Below, piece after piece: positions 50,038 through 62,331 of a stretch of DNA of 64,000 nt (positions are counted from its first letter, which is position 1; each line of letters begins with the position of its first letter). The DNA lies in the NCBI GenBank assembly GCA_016213645.1, contig JACQZY010000010.1:1-64000 (forward strand). The letters are read 5' to 3'. The translations under genes were made by a program, and so were the position numbers. The DNA comes from Actinomycetota bacterium (GTDB lineage: Bacteria; Actinomycetota; Thermoleophilia; Solirubrobacterales; JACPNS01). The notes under the pieces were generated by a model that was not told the DNA's origin, searched no databases, and was given only the letters and a program-made list of their open reading frames with translations.

Positions 50038-50072
50038 CCAGCCAGGCCACTTACGGAGAGAAAAGACACCAA

Positions 50073-54086
<4,014 letters not shown>

Positions 54087-54210
54087 GGCGCCGACTCAGG
54101 CGAAGCCGGACGCACCGGCGAGACGCGCTTTTCCAGGCGTCGCCGACAAGAGTCGTCAGCCGGCTCAGACAGCCGGCTCAGTCAGCCAGATCCATTCGCC
54201 AGATCAATTA

Positions 54211-54246
54211 GAACGGGCGCCCGGGGCATTCTCCGGGCGCCCGTTC
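54211..54246. terminator. strong hairpin after rpoC
   Basis: GAACGGGCGCCCGG pairs perfectly with CCGGGCGCCCGTTC, a 14-bp stem with an 8-base loop. It lies between rpoC and the convergent GGDEF gene. No T-run follows on either strand, but stability should be very high. Confidence 0.75.
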
Positions 54247-54296
54247 GCACATTTAGAGGTCATCGCCGTGCCTCATCGCCGCCTCATCGCCGCGCC

Positions 54297-55307
54297 TCAG
54301 CGCCGCGCAAGTTCGTAGCGCGCCGAATGGTGCTTTGCTTCGTACATCGCGGCGTCGGCTTCGCGCATTAGTTTTTCCGGCGCCGTCGTCGGCGTGCGCG
54401 CGATTGCGACGCCGATCGACAGCTCTACCGGGATCTCCACTTGGATCGAGGTCTGCTGCGCTTCTACGGGCTCGGTAGTGACCGTTTCCCAGATGCGTTT
54501 CGCCACCCGGGCCGCGTCCTGCTCGCCGCCGATGCTTTGGCAGATCACGACGAACTCGTCACCGCCGAGGCGGGCGAGCGTGTCGTCGGCACGCAGCAAC
54601 GCGTCTATCCGGCGGGAGGTTTCGAGCAGCACGGCGTCTCCGGCCGCGTGTCCGTACGTGTCGTTCACCTGTTTGAAATTGTCGAGGTCCATGAACAGCA
54701 CGGCGTACGGTTCGCTGGTGCGCTGAAACCGGATGTGAGCCTGACTGAGCCGGTCTTCAAACAGCCTGCGGTCCGCGACGCCGGTGAGCGGGTCCCGGAA
54801 GGCGCTTTTCTGTGCTCGGGCGTCGGTCTCCGTGCGCTCGATCGCGTACCTGATCGTGCGATTGAGGATCTGCGAGTCGATGTAGTTCTTGGACAAATAG
54901 TCCTGCGCGCCGATCTTCAGCGCGCTCACGGCCGTCGGTTCGTCGTCCAGACCGGTCAGCACCACGACCGGAAGCCCGGGGGCGCGCGCCATCACCATGT
55001 TCAGGCCCTCAAGCAGGTGCGAATCCGGCAGCGAGAGATCGAGCAGAACACACGCGGCGCCATGCATCATCAACCATTCGGCCGCGGGCGTGACGCGCGG
55101 AAAGTGCCTGATCTCGAACTTTGCGGTCCATCCTTCTTTCAGGAACTCGCGAATCAGCGCGGCGTCGGCGAGCGAATCCTCCACCAGAACTAATCCCGGT
55201 TCGCCTTTCCAGTCCGCGACGGCCGCGGCCAGCGCGTGGCCTGATTGCGACTCTGCGTCCGGAGTGCTCTCAACGGAAGCGCGGTTGTTTGGATCCGCTT
55301 CGGGCAT
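54297..55307 (-). CDS. response regulator with GGDEF diguanylate cyclase domain
   Basis: 336 residues. A short disordered leader precedes a receiver domain (LVLVEDSLADAALIREFL; phospho-Asp in CVLLDLSLPDSHLLEG; Lys in GAQDYLSKNYIDS). A linker helix joins to the cyclase domain: DPLTGVADRRLFEDRL, FMDLDNFKQVNDTYGHAAGD, active site LGGDEFVVI and SIGVAIA. An inhibitory RxxD site (RADD, five residues before GGDEF) is present. It therefore should make cyclic-di-GMP from two GTP when phosphorylated, with product inhibition. A sensor kinase/response regulator pair starts 230 bases away on the other strand; its kinase is a candidate donor. Confidence 0.95.
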   Translation of the reverse strand: MPEADPNNRASVESTPDAESQSGHALAAAVADWKGEPGLVLVEDSLADAALIREFLKEGWTAKFEIRHFPRVTPAAEWLMMHGAACVLLDLSLPDSHLLEGLNMVMARAPGLPVVVLTGLDDEPTAVSALKIGAQDYLSKNYIDSQILNRTIRYAIERTETDARAQKSAFRDPLTGVADRRLFEDRLSQAHIRFQRTSEPYAVLFMDLDNFKQVNDTYGHAAGDAVLLETSRRIDALLRADDTLARLGGDEFVVICQSIGGEQDAARVAKRIWETVTTEPVEAQQTSIQVEIPVELSIGVAIARTPTTAPEKLMREADAAMYEAKHHSARYELARR

Positions 55308-55537
55308 CCTCTGGTCCCTTGAATCTCCCTTGACTTGGTCGATGATTGAGCGCTGGATGACGTACTGGCGACGGTCTGACGGACCTGGTGTACGAGTGGT
55401 GTACGAGGCGAAGCGTCTCTAACGCATATTCGGTACTCAGCCTACCGCCAATCGCGTGTGGATGCGGCACGGTCGCGGCCGGCCGCCAACCTTGGCCGGT
55501 CGCCGCGCCCGGTGGTCACTTGCCGTACATTGAGGGA

Positions 55538-57769
55538 ATGAGCAGTGTTGTACCGAAGCCGGTTGTTGAAACTCCGCCGTCGGCCGAACCGATGGGGCGT
55601 CAGTCGGCCGACATGCCGCCCGCCGCGGCGGCCGCGACGGTCGCGACGGAGAAGATCACTCGCGCCACCGGCGGGCTTGGCCGATCGGCGCAAATCGCCT
55701 ACGGCGTGCTCGCCGCCGCGTCCTTGCTCACGCTGGCGGTCGCGATGTCCGCGCGCAACCCGTTCTGGTGGCTGAATGCATCGTGGACCAGCTCGGGTGC
55801 GTTCGCGATGATCGCCGCCTGGCACGCGACGCGTCACTCGGCCGGCGCATGGAGACGCATGTGGTGGATGCTCGCCGTGGCGAACGCCGCCTGGGTGTTC
55901 GGCGAAGCGGTGTGGATCTATTACGGCCAAACCGCATACCCGTCTTCACCGAACATCGCGGACTTCTCGTGGTATCTGTTCGGAGCGATCGGCGTGGTGG
56001 CGATGTACCAGGTTCTTGCCGCGTCCCGCGGCCGGCGCTGGTCGAGGTGGACGGAAACGGCGCTGCTGATCGTGGCGGTCGGCGCCGGAGCGACCGCCAC
56101 GTTGTTTGAGACGGCCGATGCCTCAACGCTCTCGTTCTCGGCAAAGGCGGCCGCAATCGCCTATCCGGTGGTTTTCGTGTCGGTACCGGTTGTACTGGCC
56201 CAGGCCATGCTGTCAAGCCCGCGCACGGTGCGTACCAGGATCGATGTTCTGACGCTGTTTGCCGGAATGCTCGTGGAGGCCGTGGCTTTCATCATTTGGG
56301 CCCCGCAAATACTCAAGCTCACTTACGTGCCCGGCGACTCGCCGGCGGACGTGCTCTGGACTCTTGGCATGGTGATGATCGGCCTTTCCGCGATTCTGGC
56401 GCGGTCGGGCGATTTGCCGAAAGCCCCGCCCGGCGATCTGCCGGAAAGTACGCGCGGAATACTGCCTTCGGCGGCGTTTCTGGGTTTGCTGGCGGCGCTC
56501 ATGTTTGCTGAGATCGCCGACGCTCCCGAGACGGTGGACATGATCCTCGTCCTCGGACTGACGCCGGTCAGTTTGATCCTTGTCGGCAACTTGATCTCCA
56601 CTGTCCGATCGCAGGGCGCGCTGATCGTGAAGGAACGCGCCGCTCGCGCCGACATGTCCAGCGCGCGCGCGATCACGGAACGGTTTTTCAACATATCGCG
56701 TGACCTGATGGTGATGATCGGGGCCAATCGCGAACTTGTGCGGATCAATCCCGCATGGACCCGCATTCTCGGCCTGGACAGCGACGCGGTCACGGACAAG
56801 CGCCTGATCGATTTTGTCCATCCGGACGACGTCGAGCGAACGGAGGAGGCCGTATCGAAACTGTTTGAAGGCGAGGCGATGAGCGGCTTCTCGAACCGGT
56901 TCCATGCGTCGGACGGTACATGGCGCTGGCTCACATGGCAGGCCGTCTACGACCCCGAGGAGCAGCTTGTATTCGCAAGCGCCTCCGACACCACGGAAAC
57001 TCGGCGGATCTCACGCCTGCTGGCAGATCTCAACGACCAGCTTGAAAAACGCGCCGTCGAGCTTGAGCATTCGAACACGGACCTTCAGCAGTTTGCGTCG
57101 ATCGCCTCGCACGAGTTGCGCGAGCCGCTGCGTACGGTTTCGGGCTTTGCCCATCTGATCGAACGGCGTTACGCCGGTCAGCTCGACGAGCGCGCCGATT
57201 CCTACATCGAATTCATCGTGCAGGGAGTCGATCGCATGAACAGCCTGATCGAGGCGTTGCTCAGGTACTCCCGGGTGGGGCAGTCGGCGGCGCAACCGGT
57301 TGAGGTGGACACGGATGCGCTGGTCGGTGAAGTGATTAGCGACATGCAATCCGTCATATGGTCCAGCAATGCTCAGGTGACCGTGGGTCCACTGCCCGCG
57401 ATCGAAGCAGATCCGCATCTGATTGCGTGGGTCTTTCAGAATCTCATCGCCAACGGAATCAAATACTGCAAGGAGCCGAGCCCTCAGGTAACGATCGAGG
57501 GGGCGGTAGTTGGCGATGGCTGGGAGTTCATCGTTACCGACAACGGCATCGGCATCGAACCGCAACACGCGGATCGCATCTTCACGATTTTCCAGCGTCT
57601 CTACAGCCGGGACGAATACGGCGGCACCGGCATCGGCCTGGCCGTCACAAGGCGCGCGGTCGAACTGCACGGCGGCGCGATTCGAGTGGAGCCGGCGGAC
57701 GGCGGAGGTTCAAAATTCATATTCACAATTCCGTGTCCGGCCAATACGAACGGCGGCGGTGCAAAGTGA
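55538..57769 (+). CDS. multi-span sensor histidine kinase with PAS domain
   Basis: 743 residues from ATG 55538. About nine or ten membrane spans form the N-terminal 330 residues (for example IAYGVLAAASLLTLAVAM, AIGVVAMYQVLAA, GLLAALMFAEIADAP), an integral sensor module. A PAS domain follows (ERFFNISRDLMVMIGANREL; NPAWTRILGLDS; FVHPDDVERTEEAV). The HisKA box has the phosphorylatable His525 in ASHELREPLRTV, and the HATPase domain has N-box NLIANGIKYCKE, G1 VTDNGIGIE and G2 YGGTGIGLAVTRR. It resembles bacteriophytochrome-type kinases paired with Rcp1-like regulators. The stop overlaps the next gene by 4 bases (GTGA). Confidence 0.93.
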   Translation: MSSVVPKPVVETPPSAEPMGRQSADMPPAAAAATVATEKITRATGGLGRSAQIAYGVLAAASLLTLAVAMSARNPFWWLNASWTSSGAFAMIAAWHATRHSAGAWRRMWWMLAVANAAWVFGEAVWIYYGQTAYPSSPNIADFSWYLFGAIGVVAMYQVLAASRGRRWSRWTETALLIVAVGAGATATLFETADASTLSFSAKAAAIAYPVVFVSVPVVLAQAMLSSPRTVRTRIDVLTLFAGMLVEAVAFIIWAPQILKLTYVPGDSPADVLWTLGMVMIGLSAILARSGDLPKAPPGDLPESTRGILPSAAFLGLLAALMFAEIADAPETVDMILVLGLTPVSLILVGNLISTVRSQGALIVKERAARADMSSARAITERFFNISRDLMVMIGANRELVRINPAWTRILGLDSDAVTDKRLIDFVHPDDVERTEEAVSKLFEGEAMSGFSNRFHASDGTWRWLTWQAVYDPEEQLVFASASDTTETRRISRLLADLNDQLEKRAVELEHSNTDLQQFASIASHELREPLRTVSGFAHLIERRYAGQLDERADSYIEFIVQGVDRMNSLIEALLRYSRVGQSAAQPVEVDTDALVGEVISDMQSVIWSSNAQVTVGPLPAIEADPHLIAWVFQNLIANGIKYCKEPSPQVTIEGAVVGDGWEFIVTDNGIGIEPQHADRIFTIFQRLYSRDEYGGTGIGLAVTRRAVELHGGAIRVEPADGGGSKFIFTIPCPANTNGGGAK

Positions 57770-58245
57770 TCGACTACCCCGTGCAAATTCTGCTTGTCGA
57801 AGACAACCCGGCCGACGCCGAGCTGGTTCGCGAGGCGTTTCAAGAGGCCGCGATCCCGAACGAGATCCAGCATGTGTCAGACGGCGAGCAGGCGATGTCG
57901 TATCTCCGGGCGGAGGGCGGTTTTTCGGTTCGCGCGCGTCCCGATGTCATTCTGCTGGACCTCAACCTTCCGCGCATGGATGGTCGTGAGGTGCTGAGAG
58001 CCGTTAAGTCGGACCCCGAACTGCACCTGATTCCCGTGGTGGTGCTAACCACGTCCTCGGCGGACACCGACGTCAGCCTGGCCTACCGGAACCACGCGAA
58101 CGCCTACATCAAGAAGCCGGTCGATTTCAACGACTTCATCAACGTGATCAAGTCGTTCGAGTCTTTCTGGTTGTCCGCGGCCATCCTGCCGCCGCAAAAC
58201 GGCGGCTCCGATCAAACTCGGTCGGAGACGCCGGTCACGCGCTGA
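57766..58245 (+). CDS. CheY-like response regulator, Rcp1 type
   Basis: 159 residues from GTG 57766 in the GTGA overlap with the kinase gene. A single receiver domain: acidic pair in LLVEDNPADAELVREAF, phospho-acceptor Asp65 in VILLDLNLPRMDG, Thr in VVLTTSSADTD, and Lys in AYIKKPVDFNDF. The insertion typical of Rcp1-like regulators (MSYLRAEGG) is present. It has no output domain, so it probably relays phosphate by protein contact, perhaps to the REC-GGDEF protein encoded nearby. Confidence 0.94.
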   Translation: MIDYPVQILLVEDNPADAELVREAFQEAAIPNEIQHVSDGEQAMSYLRAEGGFSVRARPDVILLDLNLPRMDGREVLRAVKSDPELHLIPVVVLTTSSADTDVSLAYRNHANAYIKKPVDFNDFINVIKSFESFWLSAAILPPQNGGSDQTRSETPVTR

Positions 58246-58373
58246 CCGGCGGCGTGTTCTCGGGGGCGGGGCCGCGGGCGGACGAACTTCTACCGACGTG
58301 CCGCAGGGAGTGAGCCGGCGATCGTTCGGTTTGGAGACAGTTCCGCGTATCGCCGCGCTATCGTCAGCGCGCG

Positions 58374-58649
58374 ATGGCCACCTTCGAAGAACTTGACGCT
58401 CTAAGCGCGGAAGAGCTGCACGACCAAGCGATCGCGCGGGCGACCAAACACGTCGATTTGAGGTTCTTCTGGAACCTGCTCGCGGAGATTCCCGCCGCCG
58501 AGGCCGCCGCGGGCAACATGGACCAAAGCACCGCCGACATTTTCAAAGTCGGTTCGCTCGTGCGCGAGATCTTCGAAGCGGACGAGGGCGAGCTGGCCGA
58601 AGGGCTGCGGCCGTTTTACATCGATTATCTGCAAACGCACGGCGAGTAA
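58374..58649 (+). CDS. small hypothetical helical protein
   Basis: 91 residues, mostly helical and acidic: TFEELDALSAEELHDQAIAR at the start, a central WNLLAEIPAAEAAAG, and an acidic end (FEADEGELAEGLRPFYIDYL). It is soluble and has no Cys. The family was not recognised; sequence order and composition look genuine and a minor ribosome site is absent, so the start is not certain. It lies between the two-component pair and the toxin-antitoxin locus. Confidence 0.65.
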   Translation: MATFEELDALSAEELHDQAIARATKHVDLRFFWNLLAEIPAAEAAAGNMDQSTADIFKVGSLVREIFEADEGELAEGLRPFYIDYLQTHGE

Positions 58650-58660
58650 ACGTCGCGCGT

Positions 58661-58710
58661 TTGGGCGCGGCTGCGTGCGGCTGCGTGCGACTGGGCGCGA
58701 CGGCGCGCGA
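58661..58710. repeat. degenerate 10-bp tandem repeat (5 units)
   Basis: Units TTGGGCGCGG, CTGCGTGCGG, CTGCGTGCGA, CTGGGCGCGA and CGGCGCGCGA follow one another without gaps between the small hypothetical gene and the 3' end of the nucleotidyltransferase gene. Confidence 0.75.
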
Positions 58711-58715
58711 CGGCA

Positions 58716-59273
58716 TCAGGCCGCGTCGCCATCCGAGTCATCAAGCAACCGAGCGAGACGATCGGCGAGAGGATCTTGCGGGCCGAGCATTTCGCGCAGC
58801 GCGGCGAGCGCGTCGGCCGGGCCTTCGGCGTCGGATTCCACGATCGCCTCGATGTCGGCCCAGTCTTTCGTGCGGTTGAAGAGCGCCTTGAAGACGACCA
58901 GAGACGCGCAGTTCAGCACCGGAATATCGCGCCCGGCAAGAGGCACCCAGCGCACGCTTTTCGCAACTTTACGGTGGTAAGGGTGATTGTTTAGGAAGAC
59001 GTCGACCGGCGTTTCGTCCCACCACAGTCGGGCCTGGCCGTCGCGTAGTACCTGGTCCACATCCTTGGCGCTGACGGCGACCCCGGCGGGAAGCGCGGCC
59101 AACGCCTCGCGCGCGTTGCCGGAGTCGGTGAAGATGTTCACGTCGAGATCGCGCGTACCGCGCGGTTCCTGGGTGCAGTAGGCCAGAGCGATGGCGCCGC
59201 CAAAGGCGTGGGGCAACTTCGCGGCGGTCAGCGCGTCGTGCACGGCGAGTAGGCGTTCGACAAGCAGGCTCAA
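58716..59273 (-). CDS. nucleotidyltransferase-fold toxin candidate
   Basis: 185 residues with the minimal nucleotidyltransferase fold. The motif is HAFGGAIALAY followed by GTRDLDVNIF, where Asp42 and Asp44 would bind metal. Further motifs: TPVDVFLNNHPYHR, with a third Asp, and LVVFKALFNRTKDWADIEAI, typical of AbiEii/DUF-type nucleotidyltransferase toxins. The XRE-type regulator gene lies upstream on the same strand, 150 bases away, the order of known antitoxin-toxin pairs. The substrate (tRNA or other) cannot be read from the sequence. No TM or signal. Confidence 0.85.
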   Translation of the reverse strand: MSLLVERLLAVHDALTAAKLPHAFGGAIALAYCTQEPRGTRDLDVNIFTDSGNAREALAALPAGVAVSAKDVDQVLRDGQARLWWDETPVDVFLNNHPYHRKVAKSVRWVPLAGRDIPVLNCASLVVFKALFNRTKDWADIEAIVESDAEGPADALAALREMLGPQDPLADRLARLLDDSDGDAA

Positions 59274-59300
59274 GGCGTACCACCGCTCGATCGGATTGTC

Positions 59301-59420
59301 GGCACGCTCGCGGCGCGCGGCCCAGGCACCGGCACGCTCGCGACGCGCGGCCCGGGCATCGGCAGGCTCGCGACACGCCGGCCATTCGCCCGCAGGCTCG
59401 CGACACGCCGGCCAAACATA
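59301..59420. repeat. 30-bp tandem repeat, 4 units, between antitoxin and toxin genes
   Basis: Four units of exactly 30 bp starting at 59301, 59331, 59361 and 59391, each built on GGCA[CG]GCTCGCG then [AG]C[AG]CGC followed by GGCC. Units 1-2 and 3-4 are most alike. It fills almost the whole spacer between the two genes and all three frames on the minus strand encode decapeptide repeats, but the toxin frame itself is closed here. Confidence 0.85.
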
Positions 59421-59423
59421 AGC

Positions 59424-59759
59424 TCAGCCCGATGCAGCCGGCGGAGTCGGGAGGCCGGGAAAACCAAGGATGCGGCGAGGCTTGTACGGCAGTGCCTCGG
59501 CGAGGTCGAGCACCTGCTGAAGCAGGCGACCGGCGCGCGACGGATCGATCGTCTCCACGCGTGGTTGTAGCGCCAGCCGCATGCCACCCGCGGCCGCGAT
59601 TCGCGCCAGCGCGTCCACGCCGGGCTGGCGCGTGCCGTGCTCATAGGCGTTGACGACCGATCGCGAAAGCCCCGCCCGCCGCGCCAGCTCGGCCTGAGAA
59701 AGACCGGCGGCGGTGCGGATGCCACGAATCAAGTCCGCTGCTTCACGCTCGGAAGCCAT
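59424..59759 (-). CDS. XRE-type helix-turn-helix protein, antitoxin candidate
   Basis: 111 residues. The HTH is canonical: IRTAAGLSQAELARRAGLSR, SVVNAYEHGTRQPGVDALAR, in residues about 13-55. The C-terminal half (MRLALQPRVETIDPSRAGRL) is a short helical extension that could neutralise the partner, ending in a flexible Pro/Ala tail. The ATG at 59759 starts directly next to a strong palindromic operator (59764-59789), indicating autoregulation. The downstream gene encodes a nucleotidyltransferase. Confidence 0.9.
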   Translation of the reverse strand: MASEREAADLIRGIRTAAGLSQAELARRAGLSRSVVNAYEHGTRQPGVDALARIAAAGGMRLALQPRVETIDPSRAGRLLQQVLDLAEALPYKPRRILGFPGLPTPPAASG

Positions 59760-59763
59760 GGTT

Positions 59764-59789
59764 ATATGTTAGCGAATACGCTGACATAT
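59764..59789 (-). promoter_or_regulatory. palindromic operator before the XRE/nucleotidyltransferase genes
   Basis: ATATGTTAGCG, 4-base centre AATA, CGCTGACATAT: arms match in 10 of 11 positions. It ends 5 bases before the antitoxin ATG and is AT-rich in an otherwise GC-rich region, so it overlaps a plausible -10 and start region. The XRE protein is the natural ligand, giving repression of its own operon. Confidence 0.85.
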
Positions 59790-59945
59790 TGCACGTTCGA
59801 TGACTTGGCCCGGCGACGCGCCGGCACGTGAGCGAAACCGACCCGCAACCCCATGACTTCAGACGTAGGAGGATGTCAAGTTTCGGCCCACGCGGTCGGG
59901 TTCGAGCGGCGCGTACCGGTCATTCGCGGGCGTAGACTGCGATTC

Positions 59946-60275
59946 ATGGCCTACGACGAAGCCCTCGGCGATCGCATTCGCGACATCCTGGTGGATCAGC
60001 CCGGTGTGACGGAGAGGCTGATGTTTGGTGGCCTCGGCTTCATGGTCAACGGCAACATGGCCTGCGGGCCAAACGGCGACGTGCTGATCGTGCGCGTCGG
60101 ACCGGCCGCCTACGAAAACGCGCTCGCCGAACCCGAGGCCACCGAGATGAAATTCACCGGCAGGCCAATGCGGGGCTTCGTGGAGATCGACGGCGCCGAG
60201 CTGGCATCCGACGCCACGCTGGCCAAGTGGATAGAGCGCGGCGTCGCTTTCGCAGCGTCACTACCGCCGAAGTAG
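59946..60275 (+). CDS. TfoX N-terminal domain protein
   Basis: 109 residues from ATG 59946. The family pattern is seen: LGDRIRDILVDQPGVTERLM, FGGLGFMVNGNMACG, DVLIVRVGPAAYENAL and MKFTGRPMRGFVEI. Only the N-terminal TfoX domain is present, as in stand-alone actinobacterial members (the Sxy/TfoX competence activators have a second domain). No DNA-binding helix-turn-helix is seen. Its function is unknown. It is transcribed away from the toxin-antitoxin pair. Confidence 0.93.
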   Translation: MAYDEALGDRIRDILVDQPGVTERLMFGGLGFMVNGNMACGPNGDVLIVRVGPAAYENALAEPEATEMKFTGRPMRGFVEIDGAELASDATLAKWIERGVAFAASLPPK

Positions 60276-60308
60276 TCGGCCGGCTGGTGCGGAGTCCGTT
60301 TCGGCCTG

Positions 60309-60412
60309 GGTGCGTGCGCGCCCGCGTCCGTGTGCGCGCCTGTGCGCGTCCGCGCCCGTGTGCGCGCCTGCGCGCCTGTGCGCCCGCACGCTTGCCCGCG
60401 CGCCTGGCGAGC
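60309..60412. repeat. GC-rich alternating purine-pyrimidine tract
   Basis: About 100 bases composed of imperfect short units of the type GTGCGCGCC and TGTGCGCGTCC, strongly alternating G/C and G/T. Such tracts can adopt Z-DNA. They lie just after the TfoX-like gene. The short open frames over it are arginine-rich and not coding. Confidence 0.7.
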
Positions 60413-60471
60413 GTCCGCGTCAACTTTTGCCCGAGTGCCTGTCTGCCCACACACCCGCGCGCAGACCGCTA

Positions 60472-60504
60472 GGGATTTTTATGCCATGGCGGCATAAAAA
60501 TCCC
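60472..60504. terminator. perfect bidirectional hairpin terminator
   Basis: GGGATTTTTATGCC pairs perfectly with GGCATAAAAATCCC around ATGGC, a 14-bp stem. The A/T tract in the stem gives a T-run on either strand. It lies between the convergent TfoX-like and HAD-like genes. Confidence 0.85.
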
Positions 60505-60522
60505 CACCAGTCTGAAAAGGGG

Positions 60523-61131
60523 TCAGGGTCCCGCGATTGCCCCAGGGGAGGCTTCGCCCGCGCCCGCATCCGCGCCACCAGCAGCGCCAGCACCCGCACC
60601 CGACGCCCAGGCCACCAGTTCGTCCACGTGATCGTCCGTCAGTCCCACGTAGGGGTCGGTTGACACCAGCAACGTCGGTTCGCCGCCGGTCCGGCGGGTC
60701 GCCGCCCAGTCCGCACAGGCGCTGTTGTGGCCGTCGTCAATCCATGCGACCGCCCGCCCGCGCGCCCGCGCGCCGAGCGCGTCGAGTTTCCAGTGCCCGC
60801 TGCCGTCGGTGCTCGGCGCCACTGCAAACTCCACCACCTCCAACTCTCCCGGCAGACTAAGCAGATGTACGAGGTGCTCGTTCGCGCGTTCGCCCCAGCC
60901 GGTCGCCCAAACAGCCTCAAAATGCGGTATCAGCGCGCCCAGCCGACGATCCATCCCCGCTCCGATGTGATGGATGATTCCCTCAATGTTGTGCAGCGTG
61001 CCCGCCGCCGCGCCGCCGGCCACCGAGCCAAGTGGTCTGGAACCACTAGGAACACCGGCATTTCCAGCGAATCCATAGGTGCTGATAACACCGTCGACGT
61101 CGACAAACAGGAGTGGTTTAAGCGAATTCAT
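60523..61131 (-). CDS. HAD-like hydrolase domain protein
   Basis: 202 residues from ATG 61131 (the frame extends to 61494 without homology). The start LLFVDVDGVIS has the HAD motif I (Asp11, Asp13). Motif II/III are less plain: VWATGWGERANEHL provides a Thr/Gly, and AWIDDGHNSACADWA an Asp pair consistent with motif IV. A low-complexity Gly/Ala tail ends the protein. The actinobacterial 'HAD domain in Swiss army knife RNA repair' type has the same VWATGW motif, so it may belong there. The substrate is unknown. Confidence 0.75.
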   Translation of the reverse strand: MNSLKPLLFVDVDGVISTYGFAGNAGVPSGSRPLGSVAGGAAAGTLHNIEGIIHHIGAGMDRRLGALIPHFEAVWATGWGERANEHLVHLLSLPGELEVVEFAVAPSTDGSGHWKLDALGARARGRAVAWIDDGHNSACADWAATRRTGGEPTLLVSTDPYVGLTDDHVDELVAWASGAGAGAAGGADAGAGEASPGAIAGP

Positions 61132-61372
61132 GGAAGTGGCGTGGCGCTCGCGGACGCGGCAATCGGACGGAACGGCTTGAACGTTTCGGCCGGCCGGCGG
61201 TCTATCGTTGCGCCTCAGCGTAGTTGTGTTGCGCACGGCTTGGTTCCGTTTCGACCGAAGGTTTTTAAAGGTCACGCGGTCTGCGTTCGATATGAACACA
61301 GACGCAAAGGAACGGCAGGGAGGCCAGTCCGCGTCACCTCGAAACGCCCGCTCGTTTCGCTCGACATCAGGG

Positions 61373-62248
61373 ATGAATCTGGAACTAGGCATATTTCTCG
61401 CGCTTCTTTGCGCCGCAGCCACAAATCTGGGCTTTCTGCTTAAGCACCGTGGCGCCTGTGAAGCGCCCGCCGTGGACATGCGCCGACCGCTCAAAAGCGC
61501 GGCCGCGCTGTTTCGTTCGCGCGCGTTTCTCGCCGGATACGGCGTGGCGGCGGTTGCGTTTACGCTGCACGTCGCGGCGCTCTGGATGGCGCCGATCTCA
61601 GTGGTTCAGTCCACGATCTCAGGCGGCTTGGTGTTTCTCGCGGTGCTCGCGGAGCGGATCTTCGGATACCGGCTTGGCACGCGTCAATGGATCGGCGTGA
61701 TTCTGACGGCGGTCGGCCTGATGCTGCTGGCGATCACGCTGCCACACGGTGGTGGCAACAGTTATTCGGCCGCCGCGCTTGTCGCGTTTGAGGGTTGCGC
61801 TCTGGTGATCGGGCTGCTGCTGCTGATCGGTCCGAGGTTTGGCGCGGGTATTCAGCACCACGGCGTGATGCTGGGCGCGGCTTCCGGCGTGCTGATCGGC
61901 GTCTCCGACATCGCGATCAAGGCGATGACCAATATTTCCGCCGTCTCCGGCACCGTTGACGCGTTGCTGACGCCGTGGCTGCCGCTGGCACTGGCGATGG
62001 CGATCATTTCGTTTTACTCGGTGGCCCGCGGACTTCAGCTCGGCGAGGCCGTGCCGGTGATCACGGTGATCGGCGTCGCCGCGAATCTGTTGCAGATCGT
62101 CGGCGGCATCGTCGTCTTCGGCGACCCGATGCCCAGCGGCGCAGTGGGCATCGTCGCCCAGTCCTTCGGTTTCGCGCTGGTGTGCGTTGCCGCCGCGCTG
62201 ATTCCCGCGCCCACGCGCGCGGCGAATGTGGCGCCGCAGGCCGTCTGA
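61373..62248 (+). CDS. DMT-superfamily (EamA-like) membrane transporter
   Basis: 291 residues with about nine or ten hydrophobic spans: [126 protein letters not shown] and [17 protein letters not shown]. Two half-repeats are visible, as in EamA/NIPA-like proteins. The ATG at 61373 is chosen because the first span starts there; 61292 is an alternative. The substrate cannot be inferred. It lies 83 bases before rpsL on the same strand. Confidence 0.8.
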   Translation: MNLELGIFLALLCAAATNLGFLLKHRGACEAPAVDMRRPLKSAAALFRSRAFLAGYGVAAVAFTLHVAALWMAPISVVQSTISGGLVFLAVLAERIFGYRLGTRQWIGVILTAVGLMLLAITLPHGGGNSYSAAALVAFEGCALVIGLLLLIGPRFGAGIQHHGVMLGAASGVLIGVSDIAIKAMTNISAVSGTVDALLTPWLPLALAMAIISFYSVARGLQLGEAVPVITVIGVAANLLQIVGGIVVFGDPMPSGAVGIVAQSFGFALVCVAAALIPAPTRAANVAPQAV

Positions 62249-62290
62249 TCCCCACTGGAACCGGCCGTCACGAACCGTTTGCGTATTGCA

Positions 62291-62321
62291 TTGCAAGCGC
62301 GCGAACCCGCATTGCTACCAT
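62291..62321 (+). promoter_or_regulatory. candidate rpsL promoter
   Basis: TTGCAA at 62291 and TACCAT at 62316 are -35 and -10 candidates separated by 19 bases. Transcription would then start about 4 bases before the rpsL ATG, giving an almost leaderless mRNA. No Shine-Dalgarno sequence precedes the ATG. Confidence 0.35.
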
Positions 62322-62331
62322 CCGCCTTCGT

